Positions 6,911 to 15,176 of a stretch of DNA of 16,502 bases are shown here, piece after piece. Below the pieces are notes generated by a model. It made no database searches, was not told the DNA's origin, and worked only from the letters and a program-made list of their open reading frames with translations. Position 1 is the stretch's first letter, and each line of letters starts with the position of its first letter. The position numbers were made by a program, and so were the translations under genes. The stretch comes from CAZESH01 sp964514665 (GTDB lineage Bacteria; Bacillota; Bacilli; Paenibacillales; KCTC-25726), in the NCBI GenBank assembly GCA_964514665.1, contig CAZESH010000066.1, positions 1 to 16,502 of the forward strand, given 5' to 3'.

Positions 6911-8344
6911 CTAATTGGTGGCTTGAATCAAAGTCCACTGTTGATTGCTCTGCAGAAGATCTATCCATTGAATGATGTTGGTTCCTTTGGTTTTGGATTC
7001 GCCGCTGACGTCCGCAGGCTGCAGGCTGTTGACGTTCATGATTTTAAACGTGCCGTTTCCTGTATCAATGAGCGACCAAGCCTGATTCAAACCTCCGGTG
7101 TTTGTATTTTGCTGCAAAACCTGCCCCGGAGTGATTGTTCCGCCCGGTACCTCCAACAATAAACCGCTGTTGCGGCTGACAATGTTGTAATATCCGTTGC
7201 CAATCGGCCTGAACTGCCACTCCTGATTGTAGCCGTTATTGTCATCCCATTGAATCACTATGCCTCCCGGAGCTGCGGATTGGCCACTCACATCCATGAG
7301 AAGGCCGCTATTGACGTTTTTGATTTTGTACCAAGCCGTTGTGTCTATATTGGTGTAAGTGGAAGGCACTGTGAACGTGCCGGCGGCCGTGTCAATGTTC
7401 CATTGATCGAACCAGCCATAGGATATCTTCGTCCCCTGCAGCACCATAGGCAGCCAAATATACCGTGAATCCTGCAAATTGCTCGGATTCCAACGATCCG
7501 CCATATACATGTAGGAAGTTCCCGAGCTGCCTTGTATGGGCAAAATAAAGGTGGTTTGGGAGGTGTAATTCGTGCTGCTTCCGATTGAGGTCCATGCGCT
7601 CCATCCGCTCGATATGGAAGTTGACGTCGCATATTGCTGATCGGTCGGGTTCCAGCCTCTTTGTTTCGAGGTCAACAGGAAGTACGTCCCGTCTTTCTTC
7701 ACCATAGCAGGGGCTTCCAGGAAGACATTGCTGAATGTATAGAGAAGACTGGATACGCTCAAATAGTCGGAGGACAACTGAAATATCGTCAAATTGGCAT
7801 TGCCGTCCACCGCGCTGATCAAATAAGCCGTACCGTCTGAATCTTGATAAAGGCCCATATCGCGGCTATCGTGCCCAAGAGGCTGGAAGCTGCCTTGATA
7901 CGTATAAGGACCGGTCACCGACGAACTGGTCGCCACCCCCACACGGGCATAGCTGTAATTCGAATTGTCCAGGTGGAAATACATGACATAAGTGCTTGTC
8001 GAACTGTTGTAGATGACCTTCGGTCTTTCCACGATGCTGCTGTTTGTCAGATCCCCGCTTGATAACGGAGTCAAGGCATGCCCCTCGAAAGTAAAATTCT
8101 TCAGATCCGTTGACGAATAAACGTTGACGTACGGGATCCCTGTCTTGTCTTCACCGAACCAATAATACGTTCCTCCAACCTTGATCATACCTCCGCCGTG
8201 AGCCTGGATCATATTGCCGGAAGTATCGAGCCACTGAGTGCCGGGAACAATGCTTACGCTCGCGGCAGACGCCTGTGGGGCGCTCCAAGCGAAACATAAA
8301 GATAACAGAAAAAGCGCCAAAATTCCACTAATTCCCTTTACCAT
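6911..8344 (-). CDS. Secreted GH43-type glycosidase with ricin-type lectin domain, probable exo-beta-1,3-galactanase
   Basis: This 477-aa protein has a signal peptide (about 1-28, ending ASAAS), a five-bladed beta-propeller GH43-like domain (about 30-330) and a C-terminal ricin B-type trefoil domain (about 335-474, with NQEW, NQAW and NQQW repeats). The opening IQAHGGGMI...YYWFGEDKTG is characteristic of the subfamily that includes galactan 1,3-beta-galactosidases (GH43_24), in which the usual N-terminal Asp base is missing. E106 (IVERP), E210 (FLEAP) and Q263 (SQTTF) match the positions I recall for the active-site Glu, Glu and Gln of the fungal enzyme Pc1,3Gal43A; D162 (SRDMG) is also conserved. 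Substrate specificity is inferred, and an arabinofuranosidase-like subfamily (GH43_34) is the main alternative. The ATG has GAGAGGA 6 nt upstream. It is the last gene of the three-gene minus-strand cassette, 71 bp after GH29. Confidence 0.75.
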   Translation of the reverse strand: MVKGISGILALFLLSLCFAWSAPQASAASVSIVPGTQWLDTSGNMIQAHGGGMIKVGGTYYWFGEDKTGIPYVNVYSSTDLKNFTFEGHALTPLSSGDLTNSSIVERPKVIYNSSTSTYVMYFHLDNSNYSYARVGVATSSSVTGPYTYQGSFQPLGHDSRDMGLYQDSDGTAYLISAVDGNANLTIFQLSSDYLSVSSLLYTFSNVFLEAPAMVKKDGTYFLLTSKQRGWNPTDQQYATSTSISSGWSAWTSIGSSTNYTSQTTFILPIQGSSGTSYMYMADRWNPSNLQDSRYIWLPMVLQGTKISYGWFDQWNIDTAAGTFTVPSTYTNIDTTAWYKIKNVNSGLLMDVSGQSAAPGGIVIQWDDNNGYNQEWQFRPIGNGYYNIVSRNSGLLLEVPGGTITPGQVLQQNTNTGGLNQAWSLIDTGNGTFKIMNVNSLQPADVSGESKTKGTNIIQWIDLLQSNQQWTLIQATN

Positions 8345-8415
8345 TCCAAATCCTCTCCGTTCATCATGATTTTTGAATGGATATCATTGCGGAACAGCTT
8401 CCAAGCTATTCCCGT

Positions 8416-10800
8416 TTACTGCGCTCTCATGATCGCCCACTGTTGGGTTGTGTGATTAATATCATGATATCCATCAATGATGGCGTCATCCGCCTGCGAC
8501 CCGTTGTACAAATCCAGCATTTTCAGGCTTTGGGCATTTTGCAGCTTGAAGTAGCCCCCGCCTATATCAATGATCGACCACAACTGATTGAGTCCTCCGT
8601 TATCATACCATTGAATAATCGGATTGCCGTCAGCCGTAGATGCATTGCTGTTGTCCAGCAATTTCCCGCTCTTCTTATTTTTAATTTTGTACAGTCCGTT
8701 TCCTGCAGGAATGATATACCACAGCTGATTGTCAACAAAACTATTCTGAGTCAAAATGATTTTTTCGTTTCTGGTGTTTTGGACAATATTCGCTCCATCC
8801 GTCAGGCTTGCCCCTCTAACATCCAAGGCTTTTCCGGAATGCTTGCTCACAATAATGTATGCCTCAGAGGATGAGAAGCTGATCGGATTGAACTGAACAT
8901 TGCTGTTTAGCGTAATTCCCACGACCGTATCCGCATTATGCTGGATACGATTCAGCCCTGAGATGGTGATGCTTCCGTCCGCATTGGTCACAAAGCTTAA
9001 TGAAGTTTTATCATATACGTTATACACTGCATTGGCCACATCAGCTCCTAATGGAGGCGTTGTAAATGTGGTGCCCGCATACCCTGGGAGTATATGGATA
9101 TATATTTTGTTGTCTTTGTAAGTGTATCCGTATTGTCCGTCAACCGGCTGCCAAGGGCCTCCGCGCGTACCATAAACACTTTCACCTACTTTGGATAAGA
9201 ACGTGCCCACATCTCTCAATGTAGTCTGTACTGTCGCCGGAATGACTCCGTGCCGATCCGGTCCTACATTCAAGAGCAGTGTCATGTTGCGCACAACGGA
9301 ATCGGCCAAAAGCCTTATGACGCCATCATAGCTCATATAGGTTACGTTATCCTTATATCCCCATGGGCCATTAGCCATTGTTACATCTTTTTGGTATATT
9401 TCACCATTTCTGCGAATCGGACCGTTAACGGTTTGGCCTCCTTCTTCATCGCTAATATCGCCCATCCATCCCGAACGCGCATTGACGATCATATTCGGCT
9501 GGTATTTGCGAACCATCCCCATCAATCCCAATGGTTTGCCTGTTGAATCGGTATCGCTGTAAGCGGGGTCTATCGACCATTGATTATTGGGATCCCGATA
9601 TTGACCCGGCTCCCAGAAGAAAGCCGCATCACGATCGGTTCCCGACTGGCCGAGCCAGCCGCCATCCCAGTAGAAGTGGTCGATCTGTCCATAGTGGGTC
9701 ATTAAATATTTGACTTGCTCATAGACTTCCTCTTTCATTTGTCTTGCATTTTCCTTATGCGCAATATCTGTTGTATAGCCCCATTTATTCGGTTTAACGC
9801 CGGTTCCATAAACATCAAATAAACCGGGGTAACGCCAACTCATAGGAGAGTAATAAAATCCAACTTTTAGACCTTTACTCCGCGCAGCCTGAACATATTC
9901 GCCTACAAAATCCCTCCCGTGCGTTTGCATACTCGTCCATGCATTCGGATACTGGCTCGGAAATAAGGCATAGCCTTCGTGATGGCGGGTGGTCAGATTC
10001 ATAAACTGCATGCCGGCATCTTTGGCCAGTTGCGCCCAGGCATTGGCATCGAATTGGTCTGCCGCAAAATAAGAGGTTCCGGAGGAAGGCTGCGCGAAAT
10101 TGGCATAATCGCTTATGGGAATAGCCGCATTTTCCATATACCATTCGCCTTGCGCCGGACCGGCATAGACGCCCCAGTGAATAAACATGCCGAATTTCGC
10201 GTCCTGATACCAGGACAAGGAACTATTTGGCAATTGAGAGATACCCATATCCGTTGTCGGTACCCGGATAGGCAAGTTGCGGGGTTCCGTTACAGCTTGG
10301 TCGGAGGGCCCGACGTAGGTTAACGAGACGTCGTCGCCCCAAGCATTCAGCGAACCGCGAGGATAATAAATGTAAATCGTAGCGCCAGTTCCTGCACCTG
10401 TCGAAAAATCCAAAGAAACCTGCGTATAATCTACTAAGGCGCTGGAGACATAGATTTCGCTGCCGCCATAATTTTTAACCCCCAGACGCACTTCATCCGA
10501 GCCTGAAGCTGTTTTCACATAGGCGGATAAGCTGTACTTGGAGTACGGTTGAACCGTAACAACCTGTTCGGACGACCCTACGCCGCCATTGCCAACCTTA
10601 ACTGCATAGGAGCCGCTATGCTGGTTGTTATTCACGACGCTGGCATTCCAATTCCCCCACGGACTTAGGCTGCCGGTTTCAAACCCCGGATTGGAGGCCA
10701 GATTTGTTGCGGCGGAAGCCGTATAAAAAGGCAGAATGAATACAATTAAACTGAAAACCAAGCTGACAGAAATGAATTTTCCGCGAAAAAGTTGCCGCAT
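8416..10800 (-). CDS. Secreted GH29 alpha-L-fucosidase with N-terminal CBM-like and C-terminal ricin-type domains
   Basis: This 794-aa enzyme hydrolyses alpha-L-fucosyl linkages with retention. Domains in order: signal peptide (about 1-31); a beta-sandwich carbohydrate-binding-like module (about 32-165, opening TNLASNPGFETGSLSPWG); the GH29 barrel (about 180-540) with FGMFIHWG at 203-210 and RHHEGY near 272-277; the nucleophile D379 in FYWDGGW; a C-terminal beta-sandwich (about 545-640); and a ricin B trefoil (about 646-792, NQLW and TQQW repeats). The frame opens at a GTG at 10812, but GAGGTGA lies 8 nt before the ATG at 10800, whereas the GTG would sit inside that site, so I start at 10800. 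The acid/base residue of GH29 is variable and I do not assign it. It sits between GH95 and GH43 in one orientation, with a 112-bp gap before it. Confidence 0.9.
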   Translation of the reverse strand: MRQLFRGKFISVSLVFSLIVFILPFYTASAATNLASNPGFETGSLSPWGNWNASVVNNNQHSGSYAVKVGNGGVGSSEQVVTVQPYSKYSLSAYVKTASGSDEVRLGVKNYGGSEIYVSSALVDYTQVSLDFSTGAGTGATIYIYYPRGSLNAWGDDVSLTYVGPSDQAVTEPRNLPIRVPTTDMGISQLPNSSLSWYQDAKFGMFIHWGVYAGPAQGEWYMENAAIPISDYANFAQPSSGTSYFAADQFDANAWAQLAKDAGMQFMNLTTRHHEGYALFPSQYPNAWTSMQTHGRDFVGEYVQAARSKGLKVGFYYSPMSWRYPGLFDVYGTGVKPNKWGYTTDIAHKENARQMKEEVYEQVKYLMTHYGQIDHFYWDGGWLGQSGTDRDAAFFWEPGQYRDPNNQWSIDPAYSDTDSTGKPLGLMGMVRKYQPNMIVNARSGWMGDISDEEGGQTVNGPIRRNGEIYQKDVTMANGPWGYKDNVTYMSYDGVIRLLADSVVRNMTLLLNVGPDRHGVIPATVQTTLRDVGTFLSKVGESVYGTRGGPWQPVDGQYGYTYKDNKIYIHILPGYAGTTFTTPPLGADVANAVYNVYDKTSLSFVTNADGSITISGLNRIQHNADTVVGITLNSNVQFNPISFSSSEAYIIVSKHSGKALDVRGASLTDGANIVQNTRNEKIILTQNSFVDNQLWYIIPAGNGLYKIKNKKSGKLLDNSNASTADGNPIIQWYDNGGLNQLWSIIDIGGGYFKLQNAQSLKMLDLYNGSQADDAIIDGYHDINHTTQQWAIMRAQ

Positions 10801-10860
10801 GATCGATTTCACCTCTCCTTGAAATGATTTTCATCTTGTAATTCGTCAGCACTTCATAAA

Positions 10861-10924
10861 ACTAGTAACTGCATATGGAGATGTCTGCCTCCGGACATGT
10901 CCCCGGACAGCCATTTCCACATGA
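10861..10924 (-). other. Palindrome-rich spacer between GH95 and GH29
   Basis: The gap contains GGACATGTCC (10893-10902, self-complementary) and overlapping ATGTC/GACAT pairings, and on the minus strand TGTCCGG occurs twice. It lies straight after the GH95 stop and has no T-run, so it looks more like an mRNA-processing or stabilising hairpin than a terminator. Confidence 0.3.
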
Positions 10925-13900
10925 TTAAGGTATTTTTTTAAATTTAAACTTCTGATTATCCACCCCCGAAGCGGTGTACTGCACAAATTGCGTTCCTGCT
11001 GTATTGCTTGCTCCAGGCATATCGACGGCTTTCCCGCTATATCGGTTTATGATGACAAAATAGCCGTCAGGTTGCGCGACTAGCGACCATTCATCATTGG
11101 TCTGATCCCCAGAGGTGTAGGTTTTCTGAATAATTCCGGCTCCGTTTGAAGTAGAAGCGCCGTCCACCGCTAATGCCATGCCACTGTGAACCGCTGTAAT
11201 TTTATAATATCCGGAATCGGTTGCAGTAAATGTCCACTTTTGATTATCTGCACTCGACGCCAGCCATTGAAGCACCTTCGCTGATTCAGCTTGACTTGCG
11301 CCTGCAACATCCATATTCATGCCGCTATGCTTAACTGTTAAATTATAAGATCCATTGAGAACCGGAATGAGCTGGAACTTCTGATTGTCTGCGGTGGACG
11401 GGGGATATTGAATAAATTGTGTACCCGGGTTCAGATTGGCAGCAGGCATATCAATCGCTTTGCCGCTGAGACGGTTGACAATGCGGAAGTAGCCATTCCC
11501 CACATTGTCAAGCTTCCACTCATCGTTGGCTGCGTCTCCGGCTGTATACGTCTGTTGAACGATTTTCGCGCCGTCGGAGACCGAAGCATTTTCAACAGCC
11601 AGCACTTTGCCGCTGTTGCCGGCAACGATCTTATAGTACAGGCCGTCAAGACTGACCAAGGTCCATTGCTGGTTTAAAGCTCCAGTCGGGTTCCATTGAA
11701 TGATGCTTGCGCCGTCGTTTTGACTGGCGGAGTTAACGTCCATGTTTAATCCGCTATGCTTCACTTTCAAGAAAAACGTTTGGCCGTTGAAAGCGCCGCC
11801 GCCCTCGCTTGGTATGCCCGTAACCGTGTAGGTTTGCCCGGTCTGCGTATCGAATTCAATCCGTTCTGCATTCACAGCGGTGTAATTGACGATATTGCCG
11901 TTGTTGTCCGTAACTACAGCGCCATTGATATTCGAATAGAACAATTTGGCTCTGTTGCCGGCAGTGGACGTAATGGCAATCGTTTGCGCCCTCGACTGAT
12001 TCCATGCAACATCCACCGTAAATCCGCTTCTGGCGCGGAGACCCGAATAGCTTCCGGCAGACCACGAATACGGTAAAGCGGGCAAAATATCAATCGTGCC
12101 AAGATGGCTCTGAATAAGCATCTCTGCAACACCTGATGTCAAGCCGAAATTACCGTCAATTTGGAAGGGGGGATGCGTGTCGAATAAATTTTTCAAGGTG
12201 CTTCCTGTAATTTGTCCGTTCAGGATGTTGCGGGCATGATCTCCGTCCAGCAGCCTTGCCCACATATTGATTTTATTCGCTTTGCTCCATCCTGTGCCGC
12301 CATCTCCCCGGTGATTGAGCGTGATTTTTGCCGCATTGAACCAATCGGGTGTAGATTTGTTGATTTGTTTCCCGGGGTAAAGACCTACCAATTGGGAGAG
12401 ATGGCGATGCTGATTGTTCGGATCGTCAATATCCTCCTTCCATTCTTGAATTTGTCCATATCTTCCCACTTTAATTGGCGACAGTTGATCACGTTTGGCT
12501 TGTAATTCCGCTCTGAAAGCAGCATCCGTATTTAAAATTGCGCTGGCTTCAATTGTATTCGTAAACAGATCCCAAACAAGCTGCTGATCGAATGCACAGC
12601 CCTTATTGATCGTTCCTTGCTCGGGCGAAAAACAAGGGGAGGAAACCAGAGTGCCGTCGTTATCCGTCGTCAGCAATTTTGTCCAAAACTGAGAAGCTTC
12701 TTTTAAAAGCGGATAAATTCGATTATTCAGCAAGTTGACATCGCCGGAGAAGGCGTAAGCTTCCCAAAGGTTATTCATAATAAATGCGTTGGCAGACGGA
12801 GCCCAGCCCCAGTTGAAGTCCCAACCCGGAGCCGTAAAGCCGAAAGGATTGTTCATCGTATTGACGGCCCAACCCCCATTCGTCACGCCAAAATGCTTCT
12901 CTGCCGTAATTCTGCCAGGCACGACTAAAGATTCTACATAATCGATTAGCGGGAGCATTGTTTCCGATAGATTGGTTACTTGAGCAGGCCAGTAGTTCAT
13001 TTGCAGGTTGATATTGAAATGATAATCGCTGGTCCATGGAGGCGTATTGGAATTGTTCCACACGCCTTGAAGATTCGCCGGCAATGAACCCGGTCTTGAA
13101 GAGGAAATCAATAAGTACCGGCCGTATTGAAACATGAGCACTTCAAGCGCTTTATCCGGTGTGGAGGCATAGCTGGCGAGCAGCTGATCGGTAGGTATTT
13201 GGGGCTTGGTATCATGAAGATTGAGCGAAACCCGATTAAATAACGCTTGATAATCATTCAGATGCCTTGTTTTTAGGTCTGAATAAGCTTTACCGGCGGC
13301 AGCATTGACTGTATCCAAAACATGTTGCTGAGGATCGGCGCCTTTGTACGCGGGATATTGATTCACATAATCCGTTCCGGCCGACATAATGACGGTAAGC
13401 GCATTTGCGGCGTTGACCGTTATGATCCCATTGCCGGGCGTCAGCGAGCCTCCCTCGTTTAGCACTTTCATGCGGGCTTCATACTTCATGCCATTCGATA
13501 AGCTGCCGTTCATCACGAGACTGTCTCCGTTTGCCACAACGGACGCTCCTGTCTGAGCGCTGACTGGCCGCACATTCAGTGTTAATTTCCCGGGCTCACT
13601 TGCCGTCAGTCTCATCACCATGACATCGTCGGGGTAGCTGACAAAATAATCTCGTTGGTAGTTCACGCCATCGAACGTATAGCTGACTCTTGAAATCCCG
13701 TCCTCCAGATCCAGCTCTCTCCGGTATTGAGAAACTGTCAGGCTGGAAGGCAGCGCATAATCCAAAAAGATACTGCCGAAGTTTTGGTAATTGCCAAAGC
13801 CCACGTTTAAGCCTGTCAGGTAGGATTGCGCTTCCTGAGCTGCGCCGCTAATGTCGCCTGCATCCAGCTTGGATCGAACACTGGACAAATGGCCCGCTGC

Positions 13901-14233
13901 CCCATCCCTGTTACCTCCCGTATAATTAGCAGTACTATTAGGGCCTCCTGTCCATAATGTCTTCTCATTAAACTGAATTTGCTCTTGGTCTACCGCACCG
14001 AATACCATTCCGCCAATATGACCATTGCCAATAGGCAAGGCCTCACTTTCCCAATCGGCTGCCGGGCGGGTATACCAAAGCGAAAGCTTGTGGTCTGGAG
14101 CTACGGCGGTTCCCGTATAAGTCACAGCAGCTGCTTTCACCTGGGCAGGAACAAACAAAAGCGTTGAAACCATGGAAATGATAGCGCTTACAAAAATGGT
14201 TTTCGTAATGCTTGCCCTCTTTGCAAATAACAT
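10925..14233 (-). CDS. Secreted GH95 alpha-L-fucosidase with two tandem ricin-type lectin domains
   Basis: This 1102-aa inverting enzyme belongs to GH95, known for 1,2-alpha-L-fucosidases (Bifidobacterium AfcA) and some alpha-L-galactosidases. Domains: signal peptide (about 1-35); an N-terminal beta domain (about 48-300) opening WYTRPAADWESEALPIGNG; a helical (alpha/alpha)6 barrel (about 345-710); a C-terminal beta domain (about 715-805); then two ricin B trefoils (about 818-957 and 960-1100). Active-site equivalents of AfcA are visible: N407 and N409 in HFNINLQMNYW, general acid E538 in CFSPEQG, and D693 in FQIDGNFG. GGAGG lies 6 nt before the ATG. It is the first gene of the cassette and carries a cre-like site within its first codons. 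The two lectin domains are near copies of each other. Confidence 0.92.
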   Translation of the reverse strand: MLFAKRASITKTIFVSAIISMVSTLLFVPAQVKAAAVTYTGTAVAPDHKLSLWYTRPAADWESEALPIGNGHIGGMVFGAVDQEQIQFNEKTLWTGGPNSTANYTGGNRDGAAGHLSSVRSKLDAGDISGAAQEAQSYLTGLNVGFGNYQNFGSIFLDYALPSSLTVSQYRRELDLEDGISRVSYTFDGVNYQRDYFVSYPDDVMVMRLTASEPGKLTLNVRPVSAQTGASVVANGDSLVMNGSLSNGMKYEARMKVLNEGGSLTPGNGIITVNAANALTVIMSAGTDYVNQYPAYKGADPQQHVLDTVNAAAGKAYSDLKTRHLNDYQALFNRVSLNLHDTKPQIPTDQLLASYASTPDKALEVLMFQYGRYLLISSSRPGSLPANLQGVWNNSNTPPWTSDYHFNINLQMNYWPAQVTNLSETMLPLIDYVESLVVPGRITAEKHFGVTNGGWAVNTMNNPFGFTAPGWDFNWGWAPSANAFIMNNLWEAYAFSGDVNLLNNRIYPLLKEASQFWTKLLTTDNDGTLVSSPCFSPEQGTINKGCAFDQQLVWDLFTNTIEASAILNTDAAFRAELQAKRDQLSPIKVGRYGQIQEWKEDIDDPNNQHRHLSQLVGLYPGKQINKSTPDWFNAAKITLNHRGDGGTGWSKANKINMWARLLDGDHARNILNGQITGSTLKNLFDTHPPFQIDGNFGLTSGVAEMLIQSHLGTIDILPALPYSWSAGSYSGLRARSGFTVDVAWNQSRAQTIAITSTAGNRAKLFYSNINGAVVTDNNGNIVNYTAVNAERIEFDTQTGQTYTVTGIPSEGGGAFNGQTFFLKVKHSGLNMDVNSASQNDGASIIQWNPTGALNQQWTLVSLDGLYYKIVAGNSGKVLAVENASVSDGAKIVQQTYTAGDAANDEWKLDNVGNGYFRIVNRLSGKAIDMPAANLNPGTQFIQYPPSTADNQKFQLIPVLNGSYNLTVKHSGMNMDVAGASQAESAKVLQWLASSADNQKWTFTATDSGYYKITAVHSGMALAVDGASTSNGAGIIQKTYTSGDQTNDEWSLVAQPDGYFVIINRYSGKAVDMPGASNTAGTQFVQYTASGVDNQKFKFKKIP
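14179..14192. promoter_or_regulatory. CcpA catabolite-responsive element (cre)-like site
   Basis: TGATAGCGCTTACA fits every fixed position of the cre consensus TGWNANCGNTNWCA. It lies inside GH95 codons 14-18 (signal peptide), 41-54 bp downstream of the ATG. Early-coding cre sites are a known roadblock arrangement in Bacillus. It suggests CcpA repression of the whole cassette when preferred sugars are present. Confidence 0.65.
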
Positions 14234-14350
14234 AAATTCCCTCCTTTTTTTTGATTTCGCATCTAGTTTATTTGATTCCAGGATTGATTAACATAAAAAA
14301 AATTCCTGAAAAACCTTGAATATTTTCCTTTTTTATATAACCATTTTAGT
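14234..14350 (-). promoter_or_regulatory. AT-rich promoter region of the glycosidase cassette
   Basis: This stretch carries the GGAGG site and an AT-rich leader of about 100 bp. I see no hexamer pair at 17-bp spacing good enough to name a promoter: TATGTT with TTCAAG is the best and is weak. The promoter may need an activator. Confidence 0.35.
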
Positions 14351-14401
14351 CACAGTTCCACCCGTTCAACGGGTGGTTTGATATCGCCCTAACTAACTGT
14401 G
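14351..14401. repeat. Nested palindrome resembling an IS200/IS605-type end
   Basis: CCACCCGTT-C-AACGGGTGG (14358-14376) is an almost loopless hairpin. It is enclosed by CACAGTT (14351-14357) and AACTGTG (14395-14401). Subterminal hairpins of this type occur at the ends of IS200/IS605-family transposons, but no tnpA or tnpB is present here, so this would be a solo end or remnant. Confidence 0.35.
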
Positions 14402-14491
14402 GTCAAAACGTCTGCCGGGCAATTTTCCGTGAGCGTTTGATGTAGGAGAACTTTAGGAGATAACTGATGCCAAACAGGGAGGATTTCATCG

Positions 14492-14829
14492 ATGAGTGAA
14501 TTTACGGCGGGAACGTTGTTTTTATATGATGATTTACCAGCTATAACGGAGGCAACTCAGCCTTTTAGTAATAAATGTCGGTTAAGAAATTGAATCATAA
14601 ATGGGGAGTCGTTTTAATGCGTGACGATTTCCTGACTGATTCCAATTCCATTCATGAATTGTTGAAAATCTCCTGCAAAGCACCCGTTATTTACTTTTTA
14701 AACGCAGAAGATCACGGTTGGGGATACAAGGTCATGCAAGATGAAAAAATTATTGCTGGACTTGATATCAACTATGAGTTGGATCATCAATTTTTCTTAG
14801 ATATTGCGGAGCAGAAGTATCCAATTTAA
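14492..14829 (+). pseudogene. Small hypothetical protein gene, probably broken by a frameshift
   Basis: The ATG at 14492 has a good GGGAGGA site 8 nt upstream and opens a frame (MSEFTAGTLFLYDDLPAITE...) that stops at 14593. A second frame, shifted by -1, begins exactly there (ATG 14575) and runs to 14829 with a well-formed protein-like sequence (MSVKKLNHKWGVVLM..., PVIYFLNAEDHGWGY, GLDINYELDHQFF). The second frame has no ribosome binding site: its nearest GGAGG is about 22 nt away. Joining the two at NK/MSV gives a continuous protein of about 112 aa. I do not recognise a function. The simplest reading is a one-base deletion in a small gene; translational coupling or a sequencing error are alternatives. 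Confidence 0.5.
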
Positions 14830-14831
14830 CC

Positions 14832-15176
14832 ATGCAAATGTCGAGGTATTTCGTGCGGACCGCTGCTGTCGAGTTTGGTGATAGAGGCGATCAAGAAGAA
14901 GATGTGATTGCTCCGAAAATTGATAAACGCATCCAATCGATCCGTCATTCGGGACAAAAGCAGGACATCACGTATGTGGTCAAACCGGGCGACTGGTTGT
15001 CCAAAATTGCCCCGCGATTCGGCATCGGCTGGAGAGACCTTGTGGCATTCAACTCCCTCAGCCCTATATGTCTTAATTCCCATGTAGGCAGCAATTTCAG
15101 CGATACTGTGTATTTGCCATTCGCTGAAATTGCTGTGCGCTCCAATTGTGCGGTCCAATGTAGAAAATCGAAATAG
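14832..15176 (+). pseudogene. LysM-domain fragment with a disrupted C-terminus
   Basis: The frame encodes 114 aa with a recognisable LysM peptidoglycan-binding start (about 46-77: DITYVVKPGDWLSKIA, then WRDLVAFNSLS). The expected end of LysM (a segment like NPNLIYPGQ...LP) is replaced by unrelated residues from about residue 78, exactly where a repeat-like sequence with a 15-bp inverted repeat begins. There is no ribosome binding site before the ATG at 14832 and no signal peptide. It is most likely the remnant of a LysM protein truncated by an inserted repeat; some expression by coupling to the upstream frame is possible. Confidence 0.5.
15089..15135. repeat. 15-bp perfect inverted repeat (17-nt loop) inside the LysM remnant
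   Basis: CAGCAATTTCAGCGA (15089-15103) is exactly complementary to TCGCTGAAATTGCTG (15121-15135). The surrounding 15060-15175 does not fit the LysM frame. It probably belongs to an interspersed repeat that entered the gene. Confidence 0.6.

Noticed and set aside
10820..10833. Second cre-like sequence TGAAATGATTTTCA before GH29
   Set aside because: The central CG of the cre consensus is replaced by GA; outer symmetry alone is not enough.
10925..11782. Repeated blocks in GH95 as a CRISPR or DNA repeat array
   Set aside because: The periodicity is that of protein trefoil repeats in frame, not identical DNA repeats with spacers.
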